This document shows positions 1 through 9,757 of a DNA stretch of 64,000 nt, piece by piece. Position 1 is the first letter of the stretch, and every line of letters starts with the position of its first letter. The notes beneath the pieces were generated by a model, which saw only the letters and a program-made list of their open reading frames with translations, was not told where the DNA came from and did not search any database. The stretch comes from Desulfopila sp. IMCC35008 (lineage in GTDB: Bacteria > Desulfobacterota > Desulfobulbia > Desulfobulbales > Desulfocapsaceae): positions 2,010,501-2,074,500 of the forward strand of contig NZ_CP050700.1 of the NCBI RefSeq assembly GCF_010646885.2, in the 5' to 3' direction. The position numbers and the translations under genes were made by a program.

Positions 1-80
1 GTATCGAGCATGTTGTAAATTTATTGGAAGAGCTCTACACGGGAATGATACGTGAAGGGAGCAGTAAAAAAGTGCAATAG
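1..80 (+). CDS. C-terminal end of a truncated upstream gene, probably a glycosyltransferase
   Basis: An open frame enters from the window edge (first full codon at 3) and stops with TAG at 78-80. The visible 25 residues (IEHVVNLLEELY...) form an amphipathic helix of the kind that closes many GT4 glycosyltransferases. The next gene starts 8 bases later in the same direction, so the two are probably one operon. The family cannot be proved from so short a tail. Confidence 0.45.
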   Translation, partial: IEHVVNLLEELYTGMIREGSSKKVQ

Positions 81-87
81 TACCTAT

Positions 88-1230
88 ATGCGAATTCTCA
101 TTTATAGTGACCCCGTCGTCTTTGGAGGCCATGAAAGGACCCTCTGTGAAGGAATCCAGGCTCTGATTGAAGACGAAGATATCGTTGTATCAATAATTGT
201 GTCTGAGAAAAATGATCGATTTATTAATGAGTTGTCCTTAATCGATTCAGGCCTCTCAGTCATTGCGACGAAGTTTGAGACTAGACCGGGTGATATTTTT
301 AGGGCTCTTTTCAAGACTAAGACAGTTCAAGAGATCTCCAACTTAATGAGAGATTTAGAGCCAGAAATGATACTCGTATCACAAGGCGCTATAGGTCTTT
401 CCAATTGCGGTTTGAGGGCAGCCAAGATGCTTGGCGTAAAAACCATGAGTTTTATTCCGATGGCACATCCGGTATCTCTTGTCAGAGGGAAAAGCTCTTT
501 TGATGTTTTTGTGCAGGAGTCATTATACCGATGGTTGTATTCTCTTCCTGATTTTTTTCTTACGACAAATAAAACATCATCGGATTATCTTCATCATAGA
601 TATCATGTACGAGATGAACGTATTCTTGTTTCATATTACGGTGTCAAAAGTGAAGATGTGTCACCGCCTTGTTACATGTTTGAAAAGGGCAAAAACAAAA
701 GAATACAGCTGGGAATTATCGGCAGGGTCGAATTTTATCAGAAACGTCATGATTTGTTCTTTCAACTTATTACCCAACACCCTCTGGTAAAAAACTTTGA
801 CATTCACATACTAGGTGATGGACCCGATCTGGATGCATGTCGTGAACTCGCTATCCGTCAGGGAATTCAAGATCAGGTAACGTTTCATGGTTGGATTAGT
901 GATATCAGGGATTGGTACAGGAAGCTTGACTTGATTGTCATGCCATCCAGGTTTGAAGGATTTCCACTTGTTATACTGGAGGCAATGCTTTACGGAGTGC
1001 CTATTGCTGCCTCTAAGGTGGATGGCATGAAGGAGGTTCTACCCGAACATTGGCTTTTCCCTGAGGGGGATGGTTTAGGTATGAATAAAGTGATTGAAAA
1101 GATATTAGAGAATGACCAAACGGCATTTATCAACGACAATTACAACATTATCTGTACGCAGCTGAATCGTGAGGCGTACAAGAAATCCTTTAAAGAAAAT
1201 ATAATCAACGCATACCAACAATCCGTATAG
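88..1230 (+). CDS. GT4 family glycosyltransferase
   Basis: Predicted retaining glycosyltransferase of the GT-B fold (GT4), acting at the cytoplasmic face on lipid-linked surface glycan. The N-terminal Rossmann start is MRILIYSDP followed by a Gly-Gly-His loop. The C-terminal half has the GT4 signature: LGDGPDL, then VTFHGWISD, then MPSRFEGFPLVILEAM with the E-x7-E pair that contacts the nucleotide sugar. I chose ATG 88 over the in-frame GTG 52 because the latter would add 12 hydrophilic residues ahead of the first beta strand and overlap the upstream gene. Length (380 aa) is normal. Donor and acceptor cannot be deduced. Confidence 0.9.
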   Translation: MRILIYSDPVVFGGHERTLCEGIQALIEDEDIVVSIIVSEKNDRFINELSLIDSGLSVIATKFETRPGDIFRALFKTKTVQEISNLMRDLEPEMILVSQGAIGLSNCGLRAAKMLGVKTMSFIPMAHPVSLVRGKSSFDVFVQESLYRWLYSLPDFFLTTNKTSSDYLHHRYHVRDERILVSYYGVKSEDVSPPCYMFEKGKNKRIQLGIIGRVEFYQKRHDLFFQLITQHPLVKNFDIHILGDGPDLDACRELAIRQGIQDQVTFHGWISDIRDWYRKLDLIVMPSRFEGFPLVILEAMLYGVPIAASKVDGMKEVLPEHWLFPEGDGLGMNKVIEKILENDQTAFINDNYNIICTQLNREAYKKSFKENIINAYQQSV

Positions 1231-1276
1231 CGGGGTAGCATATTATCCACTATGACGATTATCTCTCTGTGTGAGA

Positions 1277-2377
1277 ATGAAATCAACCTGTCTACTTCCA
1301 TATTGCCCAACCCCTGTTAACAGCGGAGCCCGCTCAATTTTTAGAAAGCATTTAGATCTGCTCAAACAGATGGGTGACTGTTCCATCCTGTCGGCAAAAG
1401 CTCGCCCGGTCGGTTTCGGATGGAGTCAGAGTGCGATACAGGAGTTAATCGGCCAGGGTTATTCTGTCTCGTTTACAGAGAGAGGGCTGCGTAATGTAAT
1501 ACAAAGGTATTACGGATTGCTATATGCTTCTTTTTTTAAGTTATTGAAGTTTGAGAGAGCGTTTGGACACTCGAATCCATATCACCGATATGCATTTGAC
1601 CCCGAGTGGCTCTACGACAATACTATGGGCAAAGATCTTTGTGAAATTCACTATTCGTATTGGGCAAGATTCCGAACTGCATGTCCCAAGGTCGTCATCG
1701 TTCATGACTTGTGGTCGGATATTATGTGGGAAGGGCCTACCCAGGAAACAAAAGAATTAGCAGAGGCTGACCTGCTTGTTACTGTATCATATGATGATTT
1801 GAAAAAACTGGTTGCCAGGGGATTAAAGAACGTTCATTGGAGTCCTCCATGTGTTGCAGAAAAACAATTTCCTGATACTAGTGATGTCTGCGTTGTAGGT
1901 TCAGCAAACAGGCACAATATTGAAGGCTTGCAATGGTTGCGGAAGGGGTTGAACAATGGCGTAGGTGGTAGTGTAAAATGCTATGGAGAAATCGGTAAAA
2001 TTGTTCAAACTGATCAAAGGTTTCTCAGTCTGGGACGGTATAAGGATTTGTACGATCCATATGAAAAATGTGGCATTGTATTAATGCTCACGACTGGGGG
2101 GACCGGTGTACAGATAAAAGGTGTGGAAGCCCTGGCGAGTGGAAGGGCTGTGGTTGCCAGGAAAGGTGCAATGAGAGGACTTCCGACCGACCCTGCTGGA
2201 TGGATTGAGGTTGATACAGTGGTTGATATGTGTAGAGTGCTTAAAGAACTTCAGAATGATACCATAGCACGTCGAGCCGCTATGGAGCGGGCCAGAACCT
2301 ATTATCGGAAACATCTACATCGTGACTTGATAATGAATTCAATCAAGCAAAAGTACGAGAAATTGCGTTGCATTTAA
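1277..2377 (+). CDS. GT4-like glycosyltransferase
   Basis: A second GT-B type glycosyltransferase of about 366 residues. The N-terminal domain begins LLPYCPTPVNSGAR, a donor-side loop typical of GT4-like proteins. The C-terminal domain carries VVGSANRHNIEGL and then GTGVQIKGVEALASG, the usual pattern of the Glyco_trans_1_4 family, where GTG-x-KGVEALA replaces the classic E-x7-E motif. A GTG lies two codons upstream at 1271, and ATG 1277 is preferred. The gene is 46 bases after the previous one and part of the same unidirectional polysaccharide run. The sugar specificity is unknown. Confidence 0.85.
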   Translation: MKSTCLLPYCPTPVNSGARSIFRKHLDLLKQMGDCSILSAKARPVGFGWSQSAIQELIGQGYSVSFTERGLRNVIQRYYGLLYASFFKLLKFERAFGHSNPYHRYAFDPEWLYDNTMGKDLCEIHYSYWARFRTACPKVVIVHDLWSDIMWEGPTQETKELAEADLLVTVSYDDLKKLVARGLKNVHWSPPCVAEKQFPDTSDVCVVGSANRHNIEGLQWLRKGLNNGVGGSVKCYGEIGKIVQTDQRFLSLGRYKDLYDPYEKCGIVLMLTTGGTGVQIKGVEALASGRAVVARKGAMRGLPTDPAGWIEVDTVVDMCRVLKELQNDTIARRAAMERARTYYRKHLHRDLIMNSIKQKYEKLRCI

Positions 2378-2500
2378 CAGCTTGTCTATGTATACAGACG
2401 GTTTCTTAAAATAGATGCAACAATCAAAAAACTGTTTTCAATACAGAAGCCAAACAGTACTTGTTTTGGCAAACGTGATATTCTTAAATCAATTCTCTTG

Positions 2501-3181
2501 ATGGAAAAGAACATATTCATAGTGATTCCTGTTTTTAATGAAGCCAGTGTCGTTGCTGCTGTTATTAAAGGGCTGCGAGAGAAAGGCTATAAAAACATAA
2601 TAGTCATTGATGATGGTAGTAGTGATACCACTTTTGCGCAGGCGAGAAGTAACGGTGTTATTGCTCTCAGACACAAAATAAACAGGGGCAAAGGTGCTGC
2701 GGTGAAAACCGGTGTTGCAGCTGCATGTTTGCTTGGGGCTGATGTTGTCGTTACAATGGATGGTGATGGGCAACACTGTCCCGATGATATTGAATCATTG
2801 GTTCAACCAATATGTTGCGATGGTATTGATGTTGTGTTGGGCACACGTTTATTAAAAGTTGAGGGCATGCCCCTTTTTAAAATCCTTGCTAACCAGTTTG
2901 GTAATTTTGTGACGTGGCTTTTCTATGGTATTAAAGTTTCTGACAGTCAATCCGGGTTTCGCGCCTATTCAAGGTTTGCTGCGAGTAAAATTGATACCCG
3001 GGCTGATAAGTATGAGTATGACAGTAAAGTTATCCGGGAGATTAATCATAACAGATTGAGTTTTGTCGAGGTACCTATAAAGGTCGTTTATACTGACTAC
3101 TCTCAGGGTAAGCCACAAAAGCAAGGGTTTGTAAATGGCATTAAGACGTTGGTTAGAATGGTGTGGGATATGATCGTTTAA
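2501..3181 (+). CDS. GT2 glycosyltransferase, DPM1/polyprenyl-phosphate type
   Basis: GT-A fold family 2 enzyme that likely moves a sugar from a nucleotide donor to polyprenyl phosphate or a lipid-linked glycan. It opens with IFIVIPVFNEASVV, then VIDDGSSD for nucleotide binding, RGKGAAVKTG, and MDGDGQH as the DxD-type metal site. It lacks C-terminal membrane segments, so it is the soluble DPM1 form. ATG 2501 directly follows an in-frame TTG that is less likely to be used. A DUF2304 gene follows at 43 bases. GT2 plus DUF2304 is a common pairing in surface-glycan loci, which suggests they act together at the membrane. Confidence 0.9.
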   Translation: MEKNIFIVIPVFNEASVVAAVIKGLREKGYKNIIVIDDGSSDTTFAQARSNGVIALRHKINRGKGAAVKTGVAAACLLGADVVVTMDGDGQHCPDDIESLVQPICCDGIDVVLGTRLLKVEGMPLFKILANQFGNFVTWLFYGIKVSDSQSGFRAYSRFAASKIDTRADKYEYDSKVIREINHNRLSFVEVPIKVVYTDYSQGKPQKQGFVNGIKTLVRMVWDMIV

Positions 3182-3223
3182 TTTGCCACAAGGCTGGCTT
3201 AAGCAAATACTATTGAGATAGAA

Positions 3224-3595
3224 ATGAAAATTAGTCTTTATCAGATAATTATACTGGCAATATCCTCGGTTATGTTGTTTCAGGGAACCAAAGAGTTCGT
3301 AAAGCGGGAAGCCGGTCAAACCTTCCTTAAATTTATGGTGCGCGTGATTGTGTGGGGTGGTATGGCCATCATTGCTGTTTACCCCAACGCTACTGAAATG
3401 GTGTCGAAAGTTCTTGGTTTCAAGGAGAATATGAATGCAGTGATCATTTTGGGGTTTCTTCTTGTTTTTATGCTCATTTTCAAGCTGTTATCAGCCATTG
3501 AGAAGATTGAACAAAACATCTCGGAGTTGACCAGGAAAGAGGCATTGTCGCATCTTGAGATCGATTATAAGCAGATAGAGAAAAAGGATGAATAA
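3224..3595 (+). CDS. DUF2304-like small membrane protein
   Basis: A 123-residue protein with hydrophobic segments at about residues 5-20, 36-52 and 70-90 and a charged C-terminal tail. This is the size and pattern of DUF2304 proteins. These sit beside DPM1-like GT2 genes, as here, and probably help present the polyprenyl-linked sugar; that role is inferred from neighbourhood, not from motifs. The FQGTKEFVKREAG loop after the first segment and the IEKIEQNISELTRKEA helix after the last match the expected layout. Confidence 0.7.
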   Translation: MKISLYQIIILAISSVMLFQGTKEFVKREAGQTFLKFMVRVIVWGGMAIIAVYPNATEMVSKVLGFKENMNAVIILGFLLVFMLIFKLLSAIEKIEQNISELTRKEALSHLEIDYKQIEKKDE

Positions 3596-3619
3596 CCAAA
3601 TATCCATTTCACAATAGCT

Positions 3620-4408
3620 ATGTTTTTTTTCTCACGTTTCCTCGTTGAACTCTTCTCTCCGCTTAACTTGAGTATCATCTGTTTTTTGTTAGCGCTTATT
3701 CTGCTTGTTTGTTATAGGACTAAGTCTTCAGGATTCTTTATCGTATTCGGGCTATGCGTGCTTGTGGTGTGTGGATACGGTATTGGAACAAAGGATGAGG
3801 TTGCCAGTAAGGAGAGTCTTTACACTCCGGTGGATGAGAAAAAAATTGCTGAGTACAGGAAGCAAAAAGTCCAGTATATCGCAGTACTAGGGAGCGGACA
3901 TGTTTCAGACCCGAGATTGCCGTCAACAAGTCAGATAGGCAGTTCGTCGTTGTTTCGATTAGTGGAAGGAATAAGGTTACATAATGAGCTGGAAAACAGT
4001 ACCCTCATTATTTCAGGGGGTGTTGGTTACGACCCTGTGCCAAACGCCCGTGTGGTCGCTGAGGTGGCCGGGATTCTCGGTGTTGATCAGAATGATATGA
4101 TCATTGAGGAAAGACCGCGGGATACGATACAGGAGGCAGAGATCATTAGGGAAAAAGTTGGTGGCACACCATTTATTCTTGTAACTTCTGCTTATCAGAT
4201 GCCGAGAGCAATGGGAATTTTTGAAGACGCAGGGCTGCATCCGATTCCCGCGCCAACAAACTATATTATCAAGGAATATGAATCTGCATCTCCGGCAGAC
4301 ATTCTCCCCAATGCAGGGAATCTATCACTTTCAAAGCAGGTGATGTATGAAAAATTAGGATATTTATGGAAACTCGTCAAAACGAATTTAGCAAATTATC
4401 AATCGTAA
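3620..4408 (+). CDS. YdcF/ElyC/SanA family (DUF218) membrane protein
   Basis: Two N-terminal hydrophobic segments (about residues 8-30 and 36-55) anchor a periplasmic or cytoplasmic DUF218 domain. Family marks are AVLGSG, IISGGVG, RDTIQEA and [11 protein letters not shown] in the expected order. ElyC and SanA relatives affect envelope integrity and undecaprenyl-carrier use, but the reaction is not established. The last 43 bases overlap the next glycosyltransferase gene, indicating translational coupling in the polysaccharide operon. Length (262 aa) is typical of the ElyC form. Confidence 0.85.
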   Translation: MFFFSRFLVELFSPLNLSIICFLLALILLVCYRTKSSGFFIVFGLCVLVVCGYGIGTKDEVASKESLYTPVDEKKIAEYRKQKVQYIAVLGSGHVSDPRLPSTSQIGSSSLFRLVEGIRLHNELENSTLIISGGVGYDPVPNARVVAEVAGILGVDQNDMIIEERPRDTIQEAEIIREKVGGTPFILVTSAYQMPRAMGIFEDAGLHPIPAPTNYIIKEYESASPADILPNAGNLSLSKQVMYEKLGYLWKLVKTNLANYQS

Positions 4409-5085
4409 TCCCTGTTTATAACGAAATTGAGACTCTTGAGGTTATCCTGGGGGCTGTAAAGTCGGTCGAAGTCGGCATGGAAAAGGAGATAGTTCTTGTC
4501 GATGATGCATCACAGGATGGGACGACGGATCTCATTCGAGAGAAAATCGACGATCCGACAATAGTAAAGAAATTTCATGAGGTAAATCAGGGTAAGGGAG
4601 CAGCCTTACGCACGGGATTTGCTGCTGCAACCGGTGATATTGTACTTATCCAGGATGCAGATCTTGAATATGACCCGAGCGAGTACCCGAAACTGCTTGC
4701 ACCGATATTGAGTGGTAAGGCTGATGCCGTTTACGGATCGAGATTTCAGGGAGGGGATGCCCACAGGGTTCTTTATTTTTGGCACTCGGTTGGAAACAAG
4801 GTCTTAACGTTGGTCTCCAATATGTTTACAAATATCAATTTAACCGATATGGAAACCTGTTACAAAGTCTTTAAAAAGTCCATTATCGACCAGGTTGTAA
4901 TATGTGAGAATCGGTTCGGGTTTGAACCTGAAATTACAGCAAAGATCGCCAGACAAAATTGTCGTATATATGAAGTAGGAATATCCTATAGTGGCCGCTC
5001 TTACGAAGAAGGGAAGAAAATTGGTTGGCGGGACGGTGTTCGCGCGATGTGGTGTATCCTGAAATACAACGTGTTTGTGAAATAA
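4366..5085 (+). CDS. GT2 glycosyltransferase, DPM1-like
   Basis: Soluble GT-A enzyme of 239 residues. [14 protein letters not shown] opens the domain, [10 protein letters not shown] binds the nucleotide, [11 protein letters not shown] and QDADLEYDP form the donor and metal site, and GSRFQGGD plus METCYKVF are the DPM1-type acceptor region. This subgroup usually makes polyprenyl-phosphate-linked sugar. It overlaps the preceding ydcF-like gene by 43 bases and is followed 13 bases later by another GT2 gene. A conserved TDMETCYK segment is intact, so the gene looks functional. Confidence 0.9.
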   Translation: METRQNEFSKLSIVIPVYNEIETLEVILGAVKSVEVGMEKEIVLVDDASQDGTTDLIREKIDDPTIVKKFHEVNQGKGAALRTGFAAATGDIVLIQDADLEYDPSEYPKLLAPILSGKADAVYGSRFQGGDAHRVLYFWHSVGNKVLTLVSNMFTNINLTDMETCYKVFKKSIIDQVVICENRFGFEPEITAKIARQNCRIYEVGISYSGRSYEEGKKIGWRDGVRAMWCILKYNVFVK

Positions 5086-5098
5086 TCCTTCATCAGTT

Positions 5099-6307
5099 AT
5101 GCCGAAAGTCAGCGTAATAATACCCTGTTACAACCAGGGATCGTTCCTTACTGAATGTGTTCACTCTGTTGTTCGGCAGACATATGACGATTTTGAAATT
5201 ATCATTGTAAATGATGGTTCCAGTGATGCAGAGACTGTCCGGGTCCTTTCTGTTTTTCAAGCTGATGGTCGGATTACAATCGTCCATACCGACAATCAAG
5301 GTCTTGCTTCTGCCAGAAACAACGGAATCCGTATAGCACAAGGAGAGTATATCTTACCTCTTGATGCGGATGATCGTATTAAACCAGAATATCTCCGGCT
5401 GGCTGTAGACAATTTGGATAAGGATCCTGATCTTGGTATTGTCTATTGCAGGGCCCAGCTTTTCGGTGCTGTTGATACAGAATGGCTGTTGCCGGAGTAT
5501 TCGATTGAACAGATGCTCCTGGACAATATCATTTTTTGTGCGGCGATGTATCGAAGGAGAGACTGGGAGCGCGTCGGTGGTTACGACACTGGCATGGTCT
5601 ACGGTTGGGAAGATTATGATCTCTGGTTATCCCTGATTGAGGTGGGGCGCGGTGTCCTTAAAATTCCGGAGATACTGTTTGATTATCGTGTTGCACCGGA
5701 TTCTATGGTACGTAGCAAGGAGCGATGGCAGAAAGTTGAAATGTTCAAGCGGATTTATAATCGGCACAAAGAGCTATTCAGCGAGCACATCAATGTTTGG
5801 ATAGAATCAATTCTTGAAACAGGGGGACAGTATTATACGAGCAGGCTTTACATCGATTGTGGAGCAGGTGTCAGCGATGACCGCAGTATAGCGCTCAAAG
5901 TTGATAAAGGAACCAGCTCTGTTCATTTTAAGATAGACGGGTATACGAATATACAAAGTATTCGATTTGACCCGATTGATACCCCGGCAGTTGTTGAATT
6001 GCGAAAATGCATCTTCTTTTTATCAGATGGCATACAGAAAGAGATTACTGAGGTTACAGACAATTCGATTTTTGCAGAAGGTAAAGACCGGTACTTTGAG
6101 ACCAATGATCCCCAATGTTTTTTCGACTTGGACGGAATTAAGTTGGAATCGCTCAAATCGGTGACGATACAATTGAGTTTTAAAGCGTTAGGGATGGATG
6201 CCCTGGATGCGATAATAATAAAACTGAGAGGTCAGAAAACAGCCGGCCATGGACCGAGTGGCAATCTTAAAAATCTGGCACGAAAGTTTCGCTCTCTAAC
6301 TCGTTAA
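5099..6307 (+). CDS. GT2 glycosyltransferase with C-terminal beta-sandwich-like domain
   Basis: Residues 1 to about 250 are a GT2 domain: VSVIIPCYNQGSFL, IIVNDGSSD, LDADDRI (DxD) and GWEDYDLWL, the last being the usual catalytic ED of polymer-type GT2 enzymes. Residues about 270-390 are different: YYTSRLYIDCGAGVSDDRSI starts a region of alternating beta strands of the kind attached to several O-antigen glycosyltransferases, perhaps binding the growing glycan. That role is inference. The gene follows the previous one by 13 bases. About 195 non-coding bases follow before the next GT2 gene, with nothing recognisable in them. Confidence 0.87.
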   Translation: MPKVSVIIPCYNQGSFLTECVHSVVRQTYDDFEIIIVNDGSSDAETVRVLSVFQADGRITIVHTDNQGLASARNNGIRIAQGEYILPLDADDRIKPEYLRLAVDNLDKDPDLGIVYCRAQLFGAVDTEWLLPEYSIEQMLLDNIIFCAAMYRRRDWERVGGYDTGMVYGWEDYDLWLSLIEVGRGVLKIPEILFDYRVAPDSMVRSKERWQKVEMFKRIYNRHKELFSEHINVWIESILETGGQYYTSRLYIDCGAGVSDDRSIALKVDKGTSSVHFKIDGYTNIQSIRFDPIDTPAVVELRKCIFFLSDGIQKEITEVTDNSIFAEGKDRYFETNDPQCFFDLDGIKLESLKSVTIQLSFKALGMDALDAIIIKLRGQKTAGHGPSGNLKNLARKFRSLTR

Positions 6308-6502
6308 ACAGAACCACTCCTTGCTGTAATGATGTCTTTTTCAGGAAAGCGACTGTTATCGATGGGGAAGAATGACTTGACTTACTATGCCAATTTCATT
6401 AGGTAGATTTCCGCATTTAGATTATCTTTTCTCTGACCTGTTTATAACAACTGTTAACTCTTCCCGTTATGCTGGGAATATCTCACCTCCCGGGTAAAAA
6501 TA

Positions 6503-7420
6503 ATGACGAACCCATTAGTTTCTGTTGTAATCCCTGCCTATAATCACGAAAAATTTATCGGTGCTGCTATTGAGAGTGTTTTGCAGCAGACTTGTTCCGA
6601 TCTGGAACTTATCGTGATTGATGATGGGTCAACCGACAAGACGGGTGAAATTGTTAAGAGTTATACTGATAGCCGGCTTTCCTATACCTGGCAGGAGAAC
6701 CAGGATGCTTTTAACACCATCAACAGGGGGATGGGTGAGGCAAAGGGCAAATTCATTGCGATCCTCAACTCGGACGATGTGTATACAACAGATCGGTTGG
6801 AGAAGATTCTTGCCCATCAGGGCGATACCGGTGCCGAGTGTATATTTACTGATGTAACACCTATATCTGATGAGGGAGAAGATTTTTCCGATCCAAATTT
6901 CGGCTGGAATCTGTGGCATCAGGGGAACAGAAAAGTGTATCAGGAGTGCGGTGATCTGTATACGTCGTTTTTGCATGGCAACTTCATGGTAACAACCTCA
7001 AACCTGTTTATGACGGCCGAGGCAATGAAGAAGGTCGGGAACTTTTGTTCACTCAGGTACTTGCACGATTACGACTATATGTTCCGCATGCTACTCGCTC
7101 ATCCCCAAGGTGTGCACTATATGGTTAATGACAAACTGCTCTATTATCGTATTCATTCGGGCAATACTCTTGGGGAGGCTGCAATAAAGGGGCGGCTGCA
7201 GGACCAGGATCTGATCTTGAAATATATGTTGGCTCGAATCCCTGAAGAGTTAAAGAGCTATGTTGAGACTGGTTCCGCAAGATTGGTTGAACTGGAACGG
7301 GAACTCAATGAGGTCCGCCAGCTCCTGGAACCGGAGCATAAGAGCATAGGTGTTCGGCCAGCCGGCAGGGAACTGATTAATAGTTTGAATGTCTGGGTTA
7401 AAAAGAAAATCGGCGGATAA
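6503..7420 (+). CDS. GT2 glycosyltransferase
   Basis: A 305-residue GT-A enzyme: VSVVIPAYNHEKFI, VIDDGSTDKT, LNSDDVY as metal site, and LHDYDYMFRM as the catalytic-acid region. The C-terminal 50 residues are helical and charged, perhaps pairing with the membrane or a partner enzyme. No membrane segments. The next gene starts 27 bases after the stop. It is likely one step in repeat-unit assembly; donor and acceptor are not evident from sequence. Confidence 0.88.
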   Translation: MTNPLVSVVIPAYNHEKFIGAAIESVLQQTCSDLELIVIDDGSTDKTGEIVKSYTDSRLSYTWQENQDAFNTINRGMGEAKGKFIAILNSDDVYTTDRLEKILAHQGDTGAECIFTDVTPISDEGEDFSDPNFGWNLWHQGNRKVYQECGDLYTSFLHGNFMVTTSNLFMTAEAMKKVGNFCSLRYLHDYDYMFRMLLAHPQGVHYMVNDKLLYYRIHSGNTLGEAAIKGRLQDQDLILKYMLARIPEELKSYVETGSARLVELERELNEVRQLLEPEHKSIGVRPAGRELINSLNVWVKKKIGG

Positions 7421-7447
7421 ATAGTTTTGGATACTGGCAATACCAAT

Positions 7448-9502
7448 ATGGGCTTTGAAAAATATTATTCCTTGTCTTCCCTGATTGCAGAAGGAAAGAG
7501 GCGAGAGCAGAACCTGGAAACCGTTTCCTTCGATCTTTTTGACACACTTGTCATTCGCAGGGTTCACGACCCGGATCTGGTCAAGCTCCCGGTTGCCCGC
7601 TTTATTGCAGCCATGGCTAAAAGAGAAGGGATACATATTGAATGGGAGCATGTCCAGGATCTGAGAGATAGTATAGAGGCCGCAGAGCGCAAGGAGACCG
7701 GAAAATCTTTCGATGACCACGAAGCATGTTACCCGAACTACATGACGGAGCTGCTTCGCCAGGTTTTTCAGAAGGAAGATGTCGAAGAGCTTTTGAGTCA
7801 GGTCACCGCTTATGAGCTTTTCATGGAAAACCAGATGCTTGTCCCTCGTGGAGAGCTGGTTGATTGGTTGAAGGAGTTACATAAACAAGGAAAACGGGTT
7901 TTTATCGTCTCGGATATTTATCTACCGTCCGATCATCTCAGGATACTTGTCGAGAATGCAGGATTCCTTGACTATGTAGAGGATGTCATCTCTTCCGCCG
8001 ATACCTTTCTTGCCAAGGCCTCCGGCAGGGCGTTTCCACTGCTGATGGAGAAGTATTCCCTATTCAAGTCTAAGTGGCTGCATATTGGTGACAACCCCAT
8101 ATCAGACGGACTTCGGCCTGCCGAGTTCGGTATCGACGCATTGGTTCTTAGTGATCCTTCTGAAAAGCGGCGTAAGGGAATTACCAAGAGGTATCTTAAT
8201 TACAGCCTGGGGCGTCCTTTCTGGCGTGGACGAGCCCTGCAGCAGCTCATGCAGCCCCATGAGTGTGAAAATGTCGAGCAGCCTGCCCTCTATCGAGAAG
8301 GATATAGCTTTCTTGGTCCCCTCGTCGGCGGATTTGTTCAGTATCTGGCAGAGCAGTGTATAGACAGGGGCATAACCAAGATCTTTTTCCTTGCCAGAGA
8401 GGGGTACACTTTCAAGAAATATTGGGAAAAGTGTATGCCGGCCCTTTATCCAGACGGTGGTTTACCCGAGATCGAATACCTCTATGTAAGCAGGATGGCG
8501 CTTGCAGGTGCAAGCTGTGCCTACAAAGGCTTGCTGCAGTCGAGTGCAGATATCGCTTTTTTACCCCCTGGTAATAAGGACTTCAGGGATTTGTGCAGGA
8601 TCTTTAAGTTCGATTCCGAGCCGTTTGCCGACCATCTTACGCGCTTTGGCCTGGCAGCAGATACCGCCTTAAGTCCTGTCCATGATGGCTATTCTCCCGA
8701 GAACAGTAAGTCGTTTTTGCGATTATTGAAAGACACTGCCTTTCAGGAGGAGGTGAAACGCCAGGCGAGGACTGCAAACGATGCACTGATGAAATACCTT
8801 GAGAACGTCGGTTTTTTTGATCATTCGCAGGTCGCTGTTGTCGATATAGGTTGGCTGGGCACCATCCAGCGATTTCTTTACGATGCCGTGTCGCACAGAG
8901 ACGACAGCCCACGCTTCTTTGGTTACCTGTTTGGGGCTACCAGGGGGATCCCGTACCCTGAGAGTCCTGAGAATATCGTTGAAGGTGTAATCTACGATAA
9001 GAACCGCTTTAATATGGCGTCGAGCTCGATCCTTTATGCACGCGATCTGTTTGAGGAGGCATGCAGAGCTCCGCATCCGACCCTGAACGGGTACAAATTG
9101 ACGGATGAGGGGTATGAGTTGGAGTTTCGTCATGTGGATGACACAATAGGCAAAGCCGAGAAAGAGCAAGACGAGTATTTTGCCCCGCTTCAGCAGGGGA
9201 TGCTTGACGCCGCACCTAGATACGGCGCGGCATCTGCCCTACTTGGCTATAGGCTCCATGATTATCGGCCTTGGTTTAACTATATGATGCTCGCAAAGCT
9301 GGCTTTTCCCAGGACGAGTGAGATTAAGGCGATACGGCATAAACACCATCTCGATGACTTTCATGGGCAGCATAATCCGAATGTAAAAAGGGGGGGCGCC
9401 CGTCTCAGTCTCTGGGAGTATTCGCTTTTTAAATTACGTTTTAGCCCGTTTCTTCGGCTGCGCCTGTTTCTACGACACTTACGGAATCGGATAAAGGATT
9501 AG
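7448..9502 (+). CDS. Two-domain HAD-superfamily protein (COG5610-like)
   Basis: Residues about 25-240 form a HAD phosphatase-like domain: FDLFDTL holds the nucleophile Asp, VSDIYLPSDHL the motif II region and HIGDNPISDGL the motif IV acidic pair. The remaining 450 residues hold a second conserved block beginning at YSFLGPLVGGF with FFLAREGYTFK and VDIGWLGT, seen in large HAD-like proteins of polysaccharide loci (COG5610). The substrate is unknown; removal of phosphate from a glycan intermediate is one possibility. ATG 7448 is preferred to the in-frame TTG 7427. A small gene starts one base after the stop. Confidence 0.75.
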   Translation: MGFEKYYSLSSLIAEGKRREQNLETVSFDLFDTLVIRRVHDPDLVKLPVARFIAAMAKREGIHIEWEHVQDLRDSIEAAERKETGKSFDDHEACYPNYMTELLRQVFQKEDVEELLSQVTAYELFMENQMLVPRGELVDWLKELHKQGKRVFIVSDIYLPSDHLRILVENAGFLDYVEDVISSADTFLAKASGRAFPLLMEKYSLFKSKWLHIGDNPISDGLRPAEFGIDALVLSDPSEKRRKGITKRYLNYSLGRPFWRGRALQQLMQPHECENVEQPALYREGYSFLGPLVGGFVQYLAEQCIDRGITKIFFLAREGYTFKKYWEKCMPALYPDGGLPEIEYLYVSRMALAGASCAYKGLLQSSADIAFLPPGNKDFRDLCRIFKFDSEPFADHLTRFGLAADTALSPVHDGYSPENSKSFLRLLKDTAFQEEVKRQARTANDALMKYLENVGFFDHSQVAVVDIGWLGTIQRFLYDAVSHRDDSPRFFGYLFGATRGIPYPESPENIVEGVIYDKNRFNMASSSILYARDLFEEACRAPHPTLNGYKLTDEGYELEFRHVDDTIGKAEKEQDEYFAPLQQGMLDAAPRYGAASALLGYRLHDYRPWFNYMMLAKLAFPRTSEIKAIRHKHHLDDFHGQHNPNVKRGGARLSLWEYSLFKLRFSPFLRLRLFLRHLRNRIKD

Positions 9503-9503
9503 T

Positions 9504-9746
9504 ATGAGAAAAATATGTAACAGAAATTTCGATCTTGAAGGGAATGAATTTTCCCGAGTTGCGTCGACCTATGTAAAATCAAAGATACTTCCCATGGGGA
9601 GTTTTGGCTCAGGCCCTGGCCCACGCTGTTTGATCGTGCTTACATTGCTGCACTATTTTTCTATGCCGGTTTATTGGTTGCTTGTAAGAAGGGAAGACGA
9701 AATGAGAAGGGTGTACCATAAACTGAAGAGTTTGGCTGGCAGGTAA
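9504..9746 (+). CDS. Small protein of unknown function
   Basis: An 80-residue frame placed one base after the HAD gene and 11 bases before a membrane-protein gene, all on the same strand. It has one hydrophobic stretch at about residues 42-60 (CLIVLTLLHYFSMPVYWLLV) followed by a basic tail. The tight spacing argues for a real gene in the operon. I do not recognise a family. It could also be the relic of a longer membrane protein. Confidence 0.5.
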   Translation: MRKICNRNFDLEGNEFSRVASTYVKSKILPMGSFGSGPGPRCLIVLTLLHYFSMPVYWLLVRREDEMRRVYHKLKSLAGR

Positions 9747-9757
9747 AGGGGACTTTA

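Noticed and set aside
7250..7720. 156-codon - strand frame at the GT2/HAD junction
   Set aside because: It crosses two well-supported genes on the other strand and has no protein-like motifs.
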